A DNA stretch of 20,571 nt from contig DHIM01000168.1 in the NCBI GenBank assembly GCA_002403785.1, positions 1 to 20,571 of the forward strand, read 5' to 3'. The stretch comes from Clostridium sp. UBA4746. Its GTDB lineage: Bacteria > Bacillota > Clostridia > Clostridiales > Clostridiaceae. Positions 8,155 through 15,674 of the stretch are shown here, one piece after another. Each line of letters opens with the position of its first letter. Position 1 is the stretch's first letter. The position numbers and the translations under genes were made by a program. Below the pieces are notes generated by a model. The model was not told the origin of the DNA. It was given only the letters and a program-made list of their open reading frames with translations, and made no database searches.

Positions 8155-9072
8155 TTGTTATATGTTGTAGTATTTATATGTTTTGTAGCTATATTTATGT
8201 TCATTTATGGAACTATGCTAATCTTAAATAAAAGTCGGACGACCATTGAATACAGGATAAAACAAGTAAAAGATATTGATACTGAGACTAATAATATAGC
8301 AGATATTGAAAAAGACTCCTTTTCGCAAAGAATGCTTATTCCTTTTTATCAAAAGCTAAGCCAATTTATAATAAGAGCAATGCCAAACAAAAAAATTACA
8401 TTACTTAAGAAAAAATTAGAAAAGGCGGGATTACTTAAAAATAACACGATTGAAAATTGGATGTATACGAGAATTATGATTATGCTTATTCTTTCAATTT
8501 TATTTGGGATATTAAGCTATATAATTGGAACGAATTTTTTGAAATCAATTACCATTGCATCACTAATTATGTTACTAATTAGCACATATCTTAATTTTTA
8601 TCTTTCAAAAAAAATTCAAAAAAGAAAAAATCAAATTGTAAAAGAATTACCCTATACACTAGACTTAATTACAGTAAGCGTTGAAGCAGGATTGTCTTTT
8701 GATGGTGCCATGGGAAGAGTGATTGCAAATATAAATGGAGAGTTATGTGATGAATTTGCAAAAACTCTCAAAGAAGTACGTATGGGTATACAAAGAAAAG
8801 TAGCCCTTAAAAATATGAGCTTAAGGTGTGATGTAAAAGAACTATCTATGCTACTTACATCCTTAATCCAAGCAGATGATTTAGGTGTTGGTCTTGCAAA
8901 TGTTCTAAGAATTGAGTCAGCGAGTCTTAGAGAACATAGAAAGCAAGTAGCAAGAGAGAAAGCTATGAAAGCACCAATAAAGATGCTATTTCCACTTATA
9001 TTTTTTATCTTTCCTTCAATATTTATTATAATTTTAGGTCCGGCTCTTATCAAAATTTCTAAAATACTCTAG
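8155..9072 (+). CDS. tadC: TadC inner-membrane platform protein (T2SSF family)
   Basis: About 305 residues. It starts with a membrane helix, has a helix pair near 110-150, a T2SSF domain containing KELPYTLDLITVSVEAGLSF, DDLGVGLANVLRIES and REHRKQVAREKAMKAPIKM, and a final hydrophobic helix. This closing ARE-KAMKAP-KM pattern is typical of TadC. A TTG start at 8155 is preferred because GAGGTGGT at 8143-8150 lies just upstream; the in-frame ATG at 8137 has no ribosome binding site and would place that GAGGTG inside the gene. It partners with TadB. Confidence 0.88.
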   Translation: MLYVVVFICFVAIFMFIYGTMLILNKSRTTIEYRIKQVKDIDTETNNIADIEKDSFSQRMLIPFYQKLSQFIIRAMPNKKITLLKKKLEKAGLLKNNTIENWMYTRIMIMLILSILFGILSYIIGTNFLKSITIASLIMLLISTYLNFYLSKKIQKRKNQIVKELPYTLDLITVSVEAGLSFDGAMGRVIANINGELCDEFAKTLKEVRMGIQRKVALKNMSLRCDVKELSMLLTSLIQADDLGVGLANVLRIESASLREHRKQVAREKAMKAPIKMLFPLIFFIFPSIFIIILGPALIKISKIL

Positions 9073-9082
9073 AGGTGATGTT

Positions 9083-9409
9083 ATGATTAAAGACTTAAAA
9101 TATAATGGTGTAACTATAATCAATGTATTCATAGCTGATTCGTTTAGCAAAAGGCTGATAGGGTATATGTTTAGAAAGAGACCTCATTATGATGCCCTTT
9201 TGCTAAAGCCTTGTAATAGCATCCATACATTTTTTATGAAGTTTAATATTGATGTATTATTTCTAAATGAGGACATGCGAATTATAAAAAAAATAGAAAA
9301 TTTAAAACCAGGACAAGTTGTTACTAAAATAATGGGAGCTAAGATTGTCATTGAAGCCAAAGAAGGTGTATTTAAGGATCTTAAGAAAGGTTATAAACTC
9401 AATATATAG
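9083..9409 (+). CDS. DUF192 protein at the end of the Tad operon
   Basis: 108 residues, matching the DUF192 family (PF02643): LIGYMFR near 25-31, the core CNSIHTFFMKFNIDVLFL at 44-61, then a conserved turn with LKPGQVV and GAKIVIEAKEG. Many DUF192 proteins are exported; this one has no signal peptide or membrane helix. It follows tadC by 10 bases with GAGGTGATGTT before ATG, so it is in the operon. The molecular function of DUF192 is not established. From memory DUF192 genes recur beside Tad loci, which suggests a link with pilus assembly. Confidence 0.85.
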   Translation: MIKDLKYNGVTIINVFIADSFSKRLIGYMFRKRPHYDALLLKPCNSIHTFFMKFNIDVLFLNEDMRIIKKIENLKPGQVVTKIMGAKIVIEAKEGVFKDLKKGYKLNI

Positions 9410-9476
9410 CGGTCGTATTATATATTTTATTTTTCAGTGGTATGGATGGGTACAAGAACTTACTAAATCTAATTGA

Positions 9477-9524
9477 TTTATAAGTTAGGGGATACTCCCA
9501 ATGAAGTATCCCCTAACTTATAAA
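9477..9524. terminator. 20-bp perfect hairpin between convergent tad and azoR genes
   Basis: Bases 9477-9496 pair without mismatch with 9505-9524 around an 8-base loop, with an AGGGGATACT core. No long T tract follows on either strand, but the site between converging genes and the AT-rich stem ends suggest a bidirectional terminator. Confidence 0.65.
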
Positions 9525-9541
9525 TTAAATTAAACATAAAC

Positions 9542-10177
9542 TTAAAATTTCTTTGCTACTTCTTTAGCTTCACTTATTGCTTTTGCCTTTATTTCATCTG
9601 CCTTATCTGGTGTTGCATTCATACCTTCTACAATAATTGATTGTTTATGTGTAATTCCAATGAAGCTTAATATTGTATTTATATATCTATCTCCCAATTC
9701 GTAATCGGCTGCCGGACCACTGGAGTACACTCCCCCTCTAGCCTGAATATGAACTGCTTTTTTACCAGACAATAATCCAACCGGTCCATTATCTGTGTAT
9801 TTAAATGTCTTATTCACTATGCATATATTATCTAAATATGCTTTCATCTTTGGTGGTATTGTGAAATTCCAAAGTGGTGTAACAAACACATATTTGTCAG
9901 CAGCTAAAAACTGTTCTAATAAATTATTCATAGATGCTACTTTATTTTGTTCTTCTGAAGTTAGTTGTTCGAAGGTAAACCCTTTTGCAAATTTTCCCCA
10001 AGCACTAAACACTATCTCATCAATTAATGGAACTTCAGTTTTATATAAGTCTAAACTTATTATTTCATCATGTGGATTAGCCCTTTTATAAGTTTCTAAA
10101 AATTCATTTCCTACAGATAAACTAAAAGAATTTTCCTTGGTTTTCGGATTTGCAGTGATATATAATACTTTTAACAT
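9542..10177 (-). CDS. azoR: FMN-dependent NADH:quinone/azo reductase (AzoR)
   Basis: 211 residues, full length for the flavodoxin-fold AzoR family, which uses NAD(P)H and FMN to reduce quinones and azo compounds by two electrons. The N-terminal FMN phosphate-binding stretch is YITANPKTKENSFSLSV; TPLWNFTIPPKMKAYLD (100-116) and ARGGVYSSGP (146-155) are the usual flavin-contact segments. It is cytosolic. GGGGAA lies upstream of the ATG. The gene diverges from a YodB-like regulator and shares its operator region, so derepression by electrophiles or quinones is likely. Confidence 0.92.
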   Translation of the reverse strand: MLKVLYITANPKTKENSFSLSVGNEFLETYKRANPHDEIISLDLYKTEVPLIDEIVFSAWGKFAKGFTFEQLTSEEQNKVASMNNLLEQFLAADKYVFVTPLWNFTIPPKMKAYLDNICIVNKTFKYTDNGPVGLLSGKKAVHIQARGGVYSSGPAADYELGDRYINTILSFIGITHKQSIIVEGMNATPDKADEIKAKAISEAKEVAKKF

Positions 10178-10300
10178 TTATACATTCCCCATTTCATTAT
10201 TTAATATATTTTTTAAAACTTAAATATGGCTTTTACATTACCATTATTACTTAAAATAGATTCGTTACTAAAAATAACCTACACACTTAACAGTACCAAC

Positions 10301-10316
10301 TTACTTTATATAAGTA
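10301..10316. promoter_or_regulatory. Operator 1 (proposed HxlR site)
   Basis: TTACTT at 10301-10306 and AAGTA at 10312-10316 form an inverted repeat with a 5-base spacer. It lies just downstream of the azoR -10 box, over the expected transcription start. Confidence 0.55.
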
Positions 10317-10317
10317 T

Positions 10318-10345
10318 ATTATAATAACCTACTTACTTTTGTCAA
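10318..10345 (-). promoter_or_regulatory. Near-consensus sigma-A promoter of azoR
   Basis: On the minus strand TTGACA (10340-10345) and TATAAT (10318-10323) are both perfect hexamers, 16 bases apart. The -35 box is overlapped by the downstream operator. Such a strong promoter implies repression in resting cells. Confidence 0.75.
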
Positions 10346-10349
10346 GTAA
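10333..10349. promoter_or_regulatory. Operator 2 (proposed HxlR site)
   Basis: TTACTT (10333-10338) and AAGTAA (10344-10349) repeat operator 1 with the same 5-base spacer, 32 bases away, about three helical turns. It covers the azoR -35 box. It also contains the likely hxlR -35 box, since TTACTT is 17 bases from TAAAAT at 10356-10361 on the plus strand, so one bound dimer could repress both genes. Confidence 0.55.
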
Positions 10350-10381
10350 ATATGATAAAATAATTAAGGGAGATGATTATT

Positions 10382-10690
10382 ATGGATAAATTTCATTTAT
10401 GTCCACACTTTGAGGCAGCTTTCGAGATTTTAGGAAAACGATGGACTGGATTAATTATACGTACTTTATTAAGTGGTTCTAAAAGATTTTCTGATATGCA
10501 AAAAGTCATTCCATCCTTAAGTGCACGTATGCTCACAGAAAGAATTAAGGACTTAGAAGAACAAGGCATTATTATTCGTGATGTTTATCCTGAAATGCCT
10601 GTACGCATAGAGTATTCACTTACGGATAAAGGCAAAGACTTAGAAAAAACTATGGATGAAATTCAAGAGTGGGCAGAGAAATGGTCATAA
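10382..10690 (+). CDS. HxlR/YodB-type redox-sensing repressor
   Basis: 102 residues, a winged helix-turn-helix of the HxlR family. The signature CPHFEAAFEILGKRWTGLII (7-26) resembles the start of B. subtilis YodB, including a single conserved N-terminal cysteine (Cys7 here, Cys6 in YodB), which senses diamide and quinones by thiol modification. The wing and recognition region follow (KRFSDMQKVIPSLSARML). The ATG at 10382 is preferred: AAGGGAG ends about ten bases upstream, while the ATG at 10373 is too close to it. It is transcribed away from azoR, as expected for a local repressor of both genes. It has no other cysteine. Confidence 0.88.
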   Translation: MDKFHLCPHFEAAFEILGKRWTGLIIRTLLSGSKRFSDMQKVIPSLSARMLTERIKDLEEQGIIIRDVYPEMPVRIEYSLTDKGKDLEKTMDEIQEWAEKWS

Positions 10691-10736
10691 AAAGCTTAAA
10701 CTCCCTCTACATTTTAGGGGAAGTTTAAACTTTTTT
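10691..10736 (+). terminator. Terminator after the HxlR gene
   Basis: AAGCTTAAACT (10692-10702) pairs with AGTTTAAACTT (10722-10732) with one mismatch; an inner CCCT/AGGG helix and a T run ending at 10736 complete a rho-independent terminator. Confidence 0.75.
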
Positions 10737-10822
10737 ACTTTGCTGTTTCGGAGGTTATATATCAATAATAATGTTTGATTTGATACATAATTGAAATATA
10801 TTAATTAATACTTTAACAGCAT

Positions 10823-10850
10823 ATTCACGATGATAAAAATATGCTATAGT
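10823..10850 (+). promoter_or_regulatory. Likely promoter of the LapA-like gene
   Basis: TGCTATAGT at 10842-10850 is an extended -10 element. A weak -35 ATTCAC at 10823-10828 is 16 bases upstream. The start codon is about 40 bases further on. Confidence 0.45.
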
Positions 10851-10891
10851 TTGATTATACATAGTAAGTAAATACGAGGGGGTAATGTCTA

Positions 10892-11335
10892 ATGCGAATT
10901 GGTTTTATAATTTCTTTAGTTTTTGCTATAATAGTAGCCTTATTTGGTATTCAAAATGCCGCAGTAATATCTGTTAATTTCTTTTCTACAAAATTTTACA
11001 TTTCCTTGGCACTTATAATTTTTGTATCTGCAATTATAGGCGCTATAGTAGTTACTTTATTGGGACTTCAAAAGGAATTCACACTAAGTGGTGGCAATAA
11101 GCGACTAACAAAAAAAGCTGATAATTATCAAATTAAGTTTGACAATTATCAAAATGAAAATTCATCTTTAAAAATTGAAAATGAAACTTTCAAAAGCAAA
11201 GCTGAGTCTCTACAAATTATAATAGAAGCTTTAGAGACTAAAAACAAAACCTTCAATGATGAAATAACTTCGCTAAATATAGAGATTGAACGACTTAATT
11301 CCACCTCGACAATTGAACCTAGTATTTTAAAGTAA
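10892..11335 (+). CDS. LapA-domain membrane protein with cytoplasmic coiled coil
   Basis: 147 residues. Two membrane helices (about 4-30 and 34-60) contain the LapA/DUF1049 pattern FGIQNAAVISVNFF and SAIIGAIVVTLLG. Residues 70-140 are charged with regular hydrophobic spacing and predict a long coiled coil on the cytoplasmic side. E. coli LapA works with LapB in lipopolysaccharide control, which cannot apply in a monoderm, so the role here is unknown. GAGGGGG upstream supports the ATG. It stands alone between terminators. Confidence 0.82.
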   Translation: MRIGFIISLVFAIIVALFGIQNAAVISVNFFSTKFYISLALIIFVSAIIGAIVVTLLGLQKEFTLSGGNKRLTKKADNYQIKFDNYQNENSSLKIENETFKSKAESLQIIIEALETKNKTFNDEITSLNIEIERLNSTSTIEPSILK

Positions 11336-11381
11336 GGTAACTAAACAAGATTTTTAACTTAGGATAAATTAAAGCATAAGA

Positions 11382-11409
11382 AAACCCCCGACTAATTAGT
11401 CGAGGGTTT
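11382..11409. terminator. Bidirectional terminator between lapA-like and Rrf2 genes
   Basis: AAACCCCCGACT (11382-11393) pairs with AGTCGAGGGTTT (11398-11409), with one mismatch and a short AATT loop. It overlaps the stop codon of the minus-strand Rrf2 gene. On the minus strand a TTTTCTTATGCTTT tail follows. Confidence 0.75.
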
Positions 11410-11821
11410 AAACTTCTCCATCTACTAGTTGTCCAAAATTTATACTTTCTAGTTCTGCATTTAAATTCTTTTGTACTTTTGTCATAGCTCTATGCACAAT
11501 ACATACACCACTTTTATTCAAATTACAAAAGTTTGGTTCAATTACACATCTATTAACACATACTGGACCGTCTATTGCTTCTATAACATCTTTTAATGTT
11601 ATTTGCTCTGGCAATTTGTTTATAGCATATCCTCCCTTTACTCCCCTGTAAGATCTTAGAATATCTACTTGTATAAGCTTTCTTAAAAGTTTTAAAAGAA
11701 ATCTTAACGGTATACCCTCTTTTTCTGAAATTACTTTTGCTTCTACCTTTTCACCATAGCCTAATTTACATAAGTGAAGTACTACTCTAAGTCCATAATC
11801 TGCTTCTCGTGTTATTTTCAT
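11408..11821 (-). CDS. Rrf2-family regulator with cysteine cluster (Fe-S sensor type)
   Basis: 137 residues. The N-terminal winged helix opens MKITREADYGLRVVLHL, and the recognition and wing region reads LLRKLIQVDILRSYRGVKGGY. The central segment carries Cys88, Cys92, Cys99 and Cys107; the last three have the spacing range seen in Fe-S-binding Rrf2 proteins (IscR, NsrR, RsrR). Cys18 lies outside the cluster. The family senses Fe-S status, NO or redox state. It is encoded on the same strand as, and downstream of, the flavodiiron operon but separated by about 260 bases and a terminator, so it has its own promoter. Regulation of the neighbouring oxygen/NO-reductase operon is plausible but only inferred. 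Confidence 0.87.
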   Translation of the reverse strand: MKITREADYGLRVVLHLCKLGYGEKVEAKVISEKEGIPLRFLLKLLRKLIQVDILRSYRGVKGGYAINKLPEQITLKDVIEAIDGPVCVNRCVIEPNFCNLNKSGVCIVHRAMTKVQKNLNAELESINFGQLVDGEV

Positions 11822-11862
11822 GTTATATTTCCCCTTAAAGTATAATCATTTGATAAAGTTAT

Positions 11863-11891
11863 TCAGTAAAATTTTTACCCCGTTTTGTCAA
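11863..11891 (-). promoter_or_regulatory. Possible Rrf2 promoter with internal palindrome
   Basis: On the minus strand TTGACA (11886-11891) is 17 bases from TACTGA (11863-11868), a weak -10. Between and over them lies the palindrome GTAAAA-T-TTTTAC (11866-11878), placed as an autoregulatory operator would be. Confidence 0.35.
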
Positions 11892-12015
11892 TAGTTTTTT
11901 TAAAATTTCACATTTAAATTACCTATAACCTCTCCAAAATTAAATGAATATAAAAAACACTATATATGATGTTCCCCACAAAAGCCTAATATAAATTTAT
12001 ATATTAACATGTACA

Positions 12016-12057
12016 CCAAAATGGATCTACTCACGAATTTTATTCATGAGTTGATCC
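12016..12057 (-). terminator. Terminator of the flavodiiron operon
   Basis: The arms at 12023-12038 and 12042-12057 pair over 16 bases with two mismatches and a TTT loop. On the minus strand the stem is followed by ATTTTGG, a short T tract. Confidence 0.6.
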
Positions 12058-12078
12058 CAAATCTATGTTTTTCTGAAA

Positions 12079-13278
12079 TTACTTCATTGACTCAATAATG
12101 CTATCAGCAAGGTTTTCCATTGAATCCACATCATCTTCTTTCATGCTAGAGTTCAAAGACATCTCATTGTCTAAAATAGTCATTTCTTTCATCCCATCCA
12201 AAAGTTCACGCATCAATTTGCCAGATTGAGGAGCCCAAGAGCCATTTTCTAAAAGAGTGAAAGTACGTTTTTGAAGATTTAATGCCTTCATATCCATTAT
12301 ATAAGCAAGCATCGGTGGATAAATCTTCAAGTTGTAGGTTACAGAGGCAAGAACCACATGACTATATTTGAATGTCTCAGAAATCAAATATGACACATGA
12401 GTTTTTGAAACGTCATACATAACCACATTCGTCATTCCCTTTTCCACGAGCCTTGTTGCCAAGTCGCTTGCAGCAGCCTCCGTATTGCCGTACATTGTTC
12501 CATAAACGATCATTACTCCATTTTCCTCAGGCGCGTACCTGCTCCACTTGTCGTACTTATCTAACAAGTACCCCAAATCATTCCGCCATACCGGTCCATG
12601 TAGCGGGCAGATAATCTTGATGTCAATAGTGCTCGCCTTCTTCAAAAGATCCTGAACATGAGGACCATACTTGCCTACAATGTTTGTATAATACCTTCTG
12701 GCATCGTCAATCCAATCACGGTCAAAGTTCATTTCGTCATTAAACAATTTACCATCCAAGGAGCCAAAAGAACCGAAGGCGTCAGCTGAAAATAGTACAC
12801 CATTGGTAGTATCATATGTCACCATAGCTTCTGGCCAATGTACCATTGGAGCAGCCACAAATGCAACGTTATGTTTTCCAAAGGACATAGTATCACCCTC
12901 TTTAACTTCTATTACCTCGCCATCGATAATGAAACCGAACTGATGCATTAACATGGAGGCCTTTTTGGTGCATACAATCTTTACATCCGGATAACGAAGA
13001 ATAATCTCTTCAATGCACGCTGCATGATCCGGCTCCATATGGTTAATTACCATATAATCCAAAGATTTGTTGCCTAGAACCTCTTTAATATTCTCAAGAA
13101 ACTGACGGCAAATTGACCAGTCTACTGTATCAAAGAGTACTGTTTTCTCATCTATTAATAGATAAGAGTTATAGGAAACACCTCTTGGAATGGGATGAAT
13201 ATTTTCAAACAGAGCAAGGCGACGGTCGCTTCCACCAACCCAATAAAGATCTTCAGTTATTTTTCTAACACAATACAT
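12079..13278 (-). CDS. fprA: Flavodiiron protein (O2/NO reductase)
   Basis: 399 residues, standard length for a class A flavodiiron protein. The metallo-beta-lactamase-like domain (about 1-250) has all di-iron ligands: H80-x-E82-x-D84-H85 in NHMEPDHAA, H147 in MVHWPE, D166 in SADAFG and H227 in PLHGPVW. The flavodoxin domain (about 255-399) has the FMN loop VYGTMYGNTEA. These cytosolic enzymes reduce O2 to water or NO to N2O with electrons from rubredoxin. This protein has no rubredoxin domain; the gene just upstream, 56 bases away with no terminator, ends in one. AGGAGG precedes the ATG. The operon arrangement strongly suggests it takes electrons from that fusion. Confidence 0.95.
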   Translation of the reverse strand: MYCVRKITEDLYWVGGSDRRLALFENIHPIPRGVSYNSYLLIDEKTVLFDTVDWSICRQFLENIKEVLGNKSLDYMVINHMEPDHAACIEEIILRYPDVKIVCTKKASMLMHQFGFIIDGEVIEVKEGDTMSFGKHNVAFVAAPMVHWPEAMVTYDTTNGVLFSADAFGSFGSLDGKLFNDEMNFDRDWIDDARRYYTNIVGKYGPHVQDLLKKASTIDIKIICPLHGPVWRNDLGYLLDKYDKWSRYAPEENGVMIVYGTMYGNTEAAASDLATRLVEKGMTNVVMYDVSKTHVSYLISETFKYSHVVLASVTYNLKIYPPMLAYIMDMKALNLQKRTFTLLENGSWAPQSGKLMRELLDGMKEMTILDNEMSLNSSMKEDDVDSMENLADSIIESMK

Positions 13279-13334
13279 AAATATAATCCTCCTTTACACT
13301 AAAAACACATTATTATAATTAATTATTATAGGAA

Positions 13335-15242
13335 TCAGACTTCTAAAAACATATCTTTTTCTTCACCACAAGCAGGACAAGTCCACTCCTGCGGTATATT
13401 TTCAAAGAGAGTACCCTCAGCTACTTCGCCTTCGGGATCACCCATGCTAGGATCGTATTCATAACCGCATCCGTTACATACATAATGTTTGCAAGTTGGA
13501 ATAAATTTCTTCATAGCGGCCATTTTCATCTTCTTCATTGGTGGGGCCTCCTTCTTTGGTTCTCCGTTGTCTAAAGCAGCAGTGAGTAGTGGCAAGATTT
13601 CCATTAAATCGCCAACGATACCGTAGTCTGAGTTCTTAAAAATTTTTGCATTAGGATTTATATTAATAGCAACGATTGTAGTAGCATCCTTTATGCCTTT
13701 CAAATGCTGACCTGCACCTGAAATACCGCAGGCAATGTAAAGATTTCCCTTGAATTTTTGACCAGACATACCAACATAACGATTCAGTGGTAAATATTTA
13801 AGTGTTTCGGCTACCGGACGTGAAGATCCTATCGCTGCACCGGCTTGAACCGCCAAGTCTTCTATAAGCTTCATATTTCCTTTTTCCCCTATGCCTAGAC
13901 CTACGCTGACTACCCTTTCAGCCTTAGTAATAGGAGTATCCAAAGGAATTCCAACTGTAAAATCATATTCATTTGCCTTAAGAGCATCCACAAGAGCATC
14001 GACTTTTTCTTTAGCAGTTCCACTCTTAAAAATCACTTTCTTACGATAACCTGTCGCAGGTCCACCCTTGGAACCTTTACTTGCGCGCTCAGTTTTGGGC
14101 ATCTTACCTATGATATGAGCAGCGATAACCACACGTTGAATCTCATTAGTTCCTTCATATATTGTACAAATCTTAGCATCCCTGTAAGCACGCTCAACTT
14201 CCATACCTTTCAAATAGCCGTTTCCACCAAATATTTGAAGAGCGTCGTTTACAATCTCAAGGCAAACGTCGGAAGCGTATTGTTTCGCCATAGCAGCTTC
14301 CATACTGTAATGCTCATGATTTTGTTTAAGCTCTGCCGCACTGTAAATAAGTAATCTAGCTGCTCTAAGCTTTGTTGCCATATCGGCTAACTTAAAAGCA
14401 ATTATCTGTTGCTCACAGATAGGTTTACCAAATTGAACTCTTTCTTTTGAGTACTCCAGAGCATGCTCATAAGCGCCCTGCGCAATGCCAAGAGCCTGAG
14501 CCGCAATACCAATACGTCCACCATCCAAAGTTGACATAGCAATCTTAAAACCATCACCCTCATTACCCAATAGATTTTCCTTAGGGACTTTCACGTCGTT
14601 GAAAATTAGCTCTGCTGTGGCTGACGAACGAATACCCATCTTATCGTAATGCTTACCGAAGCTAAAGCCTTCAAAATCCTTCTCCACAATAAACGCGCTC
14701 ATGCCACGAAGACCAATATCGGGTGTAGTTACTGCAAACACAATGTAAATATCGGCCTTACCTGCGTTTGTGATGAAGATTTTTTCACCATTCAAATTGT
14801 AATAATCACCGTCTAAGACAGCAGTGGTCTCCGTACCACTGGCATCACTACCAGCATTTTCCTCAGTAAGACCGAATGCGCCAAGTTTCTCTCCCTTTGC
14901 CAATGGAACCAAGTATTTTTGTTTTTGCTCATCTGTCCCGTAGGCGGAAATTGGGTATGTCCCCAAAGATGTATGAGCTGAAAGAATTACACCTGTACCA
15001 CCGTCCACTCTTGATAATTCCTCAACGGCAATTGCATAGCTAATTATGTCCAGCCCTGCTCCGCCGTACTCTTTTGGATATGGGATCCCCATCATCCCCA
15101 TAGTAGCTAACTTATTAATTGCTTCATCAGGGAATTTATTTTCCTGATCCAGCATAAACGCAATAGGTTTAACTTCCTCTTCTGCAAACTCTCTGATTTT
15201 TGTCCTCAAATTTTCATGTTGTTCCATAGTCTTAAAAAACAT
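13335..15242 (-). CDS. Acyl-CoA dehydrogenase / EtfA FAD-domain / rubredoxin fusion
   Basis: 635 residues in three modules. Residues 1-380 are a full acyl-CoA dehydrogenase: FGLTEENAGSDASG flavin loop at 123-136, RVQFGKPICEQQ near 268-279, QIFGGNGYLKG, and catalytic base Glu363 in IYEGTNEIQR. Residues 440-557 are the FAD-binding domain II of ETF alpha (GSSRPVAET, GMSGQKF, LYIACGISGAGQHLKGI, GIVGDL); ETF alpha domain I is absent. After a Lys/Met-rich linker, residues 580-635 are rubredoxin with C589-x2-C592 and C622-x2-C625 and an intact YDP motif. Electrons could pass from substrate through two flavins to rubredoxin and on to the flavodiiron protein encoded next. AAAGGAGG is upstream of the ATG. 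Substrate is unknown. I believe related fusions exist in other anaerobes but cannot check. Confidence 0.93.
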   Translation of the reverse strand: MFFKTMEQHENLRTKIREFAEEEVKPIAFMLDQENKFPDEAINKLATMGMMGIPYPKEYGGAGLDIISYAIAVEELSRVDGGTGVILSAHTSLGTYPISAYGTDEQKQKYLVPLAKGEKLGAFGLTEENAGSDASGTETTAVLDGDYYNLNGEKIFITNAGKADIYIVFAVTTPDIGLRGMSAFIVEKDFEGFSFGKHYDKMGIRSSATAELIFNDVKVPKENLLGNEGDGFKIAMSTLDGGRIGIAAQALGIAQGAYEHALEYSKERVQFGKPICEQQIIAFKLADMATKLRAARLLIYSAAELKQNHEHYSMEAAMAKQYASDVCLEIVNDALQIFGGNGYLKGMEVERAYRDAKICTIYEGTNEIQRVVIAAHIIGKMPKTERASKGSKGGPATGYRKKVIFKSGTAKEKVDALVDALKANEYDFTVGIPLDTPITKAERVVSVGLGIGEKGNMKLIEDLAVQAGAAIGSSRPVAETLKYLPLNRYVGMSGQKFKGNLYIACGISGAGQHLKGIKDATTIVAININPNAKIFKNSDYGIVGDLMEILPLLTAALDNGEPKKEAPPMKKMKMAAMKKFIPTCKHYVCNGCGYEYDPSMGDPEGEVAEGTLFENIPQEWTCPACGEEKDMFLEV

Positions 15243-15449
15243 ACATATACCTCCTTTAAATTAATGCGGTTTCATGAATGTCGCTTTGTGAACTCTGTAA
15301 TACCACCACATTGAGCTTCCGCATGCAAAACTCATCAAACTCTGGTGACTCTTCCAATTCTTTTTTACCTTTGGAATACATCTTATAAATATATTTAACT
15401 TATTAACATTTTTGTAAACGTCTTCGTGAAATGTATACCTAAACCGTAT
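15243..15449 (-). promoter_or_regulatory. Long leader of the fusion/flavodiiron operon, with possible small ORF or RNA fold
   Basis: About 200 bases separate the predicted transcription start from the start codon. A 41-residue frame runs from ATG at 15381 to a stop at 15256, next to the downstream AGGAGG; it starts MYSKGKKELEESPEFDEF and has a poor ribosome binding site. The same stretch can form nested helices ATGCGG/CCGCAT (15264-15269 with 15319-15324) and AATGT/ACATT (15277-15281 with 15308-15312). It matches no riboswitch I recognise. Confidence 0.35.
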
Positions 15450-15455
15450 ACTTTT

Positions 15456-15484
15456 ATTATATACACAAGAGACAAACATTACAA
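15456..15484 (-). promoter_or_regulatory. Promoter of the fusion/flavodiiron operon
   Basis: On the minus strand TTGTAA (15479-15484) is 17 bases from a perfect TATAAT (15456-15461). Two GTATAC palindromes at 15446-15451 and 15433-15438, seven bases apart, sit over and just after the predicted start, positioned like a repressor site. Confidence 0.6.
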
Positions 15485-15674
15485 GTTTAACTCAAACTTT
15501 TTTTTCGTCATGATTATACATAAAAATGGGTGGCTTATTCCTTTATGATTTTAATTATATTTTCATACTAATTAAATTTTTATTCTTACTTCAATACCCA
15601 CACCTTTACTCGCAGTAATTAATTTGTTGAAGAACCGACTTCTTCAGTAGATATAAAAGGGTGTTCGAAATTAT

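Noticed and set aside
15261..15479. 72-residue minus-strand open frame upstream of the dehydrogenase fusion
   Set aside because: Its start lies upstream of the predicted transcription start, it has no ribosome binding site, and its composition is not protein-like.
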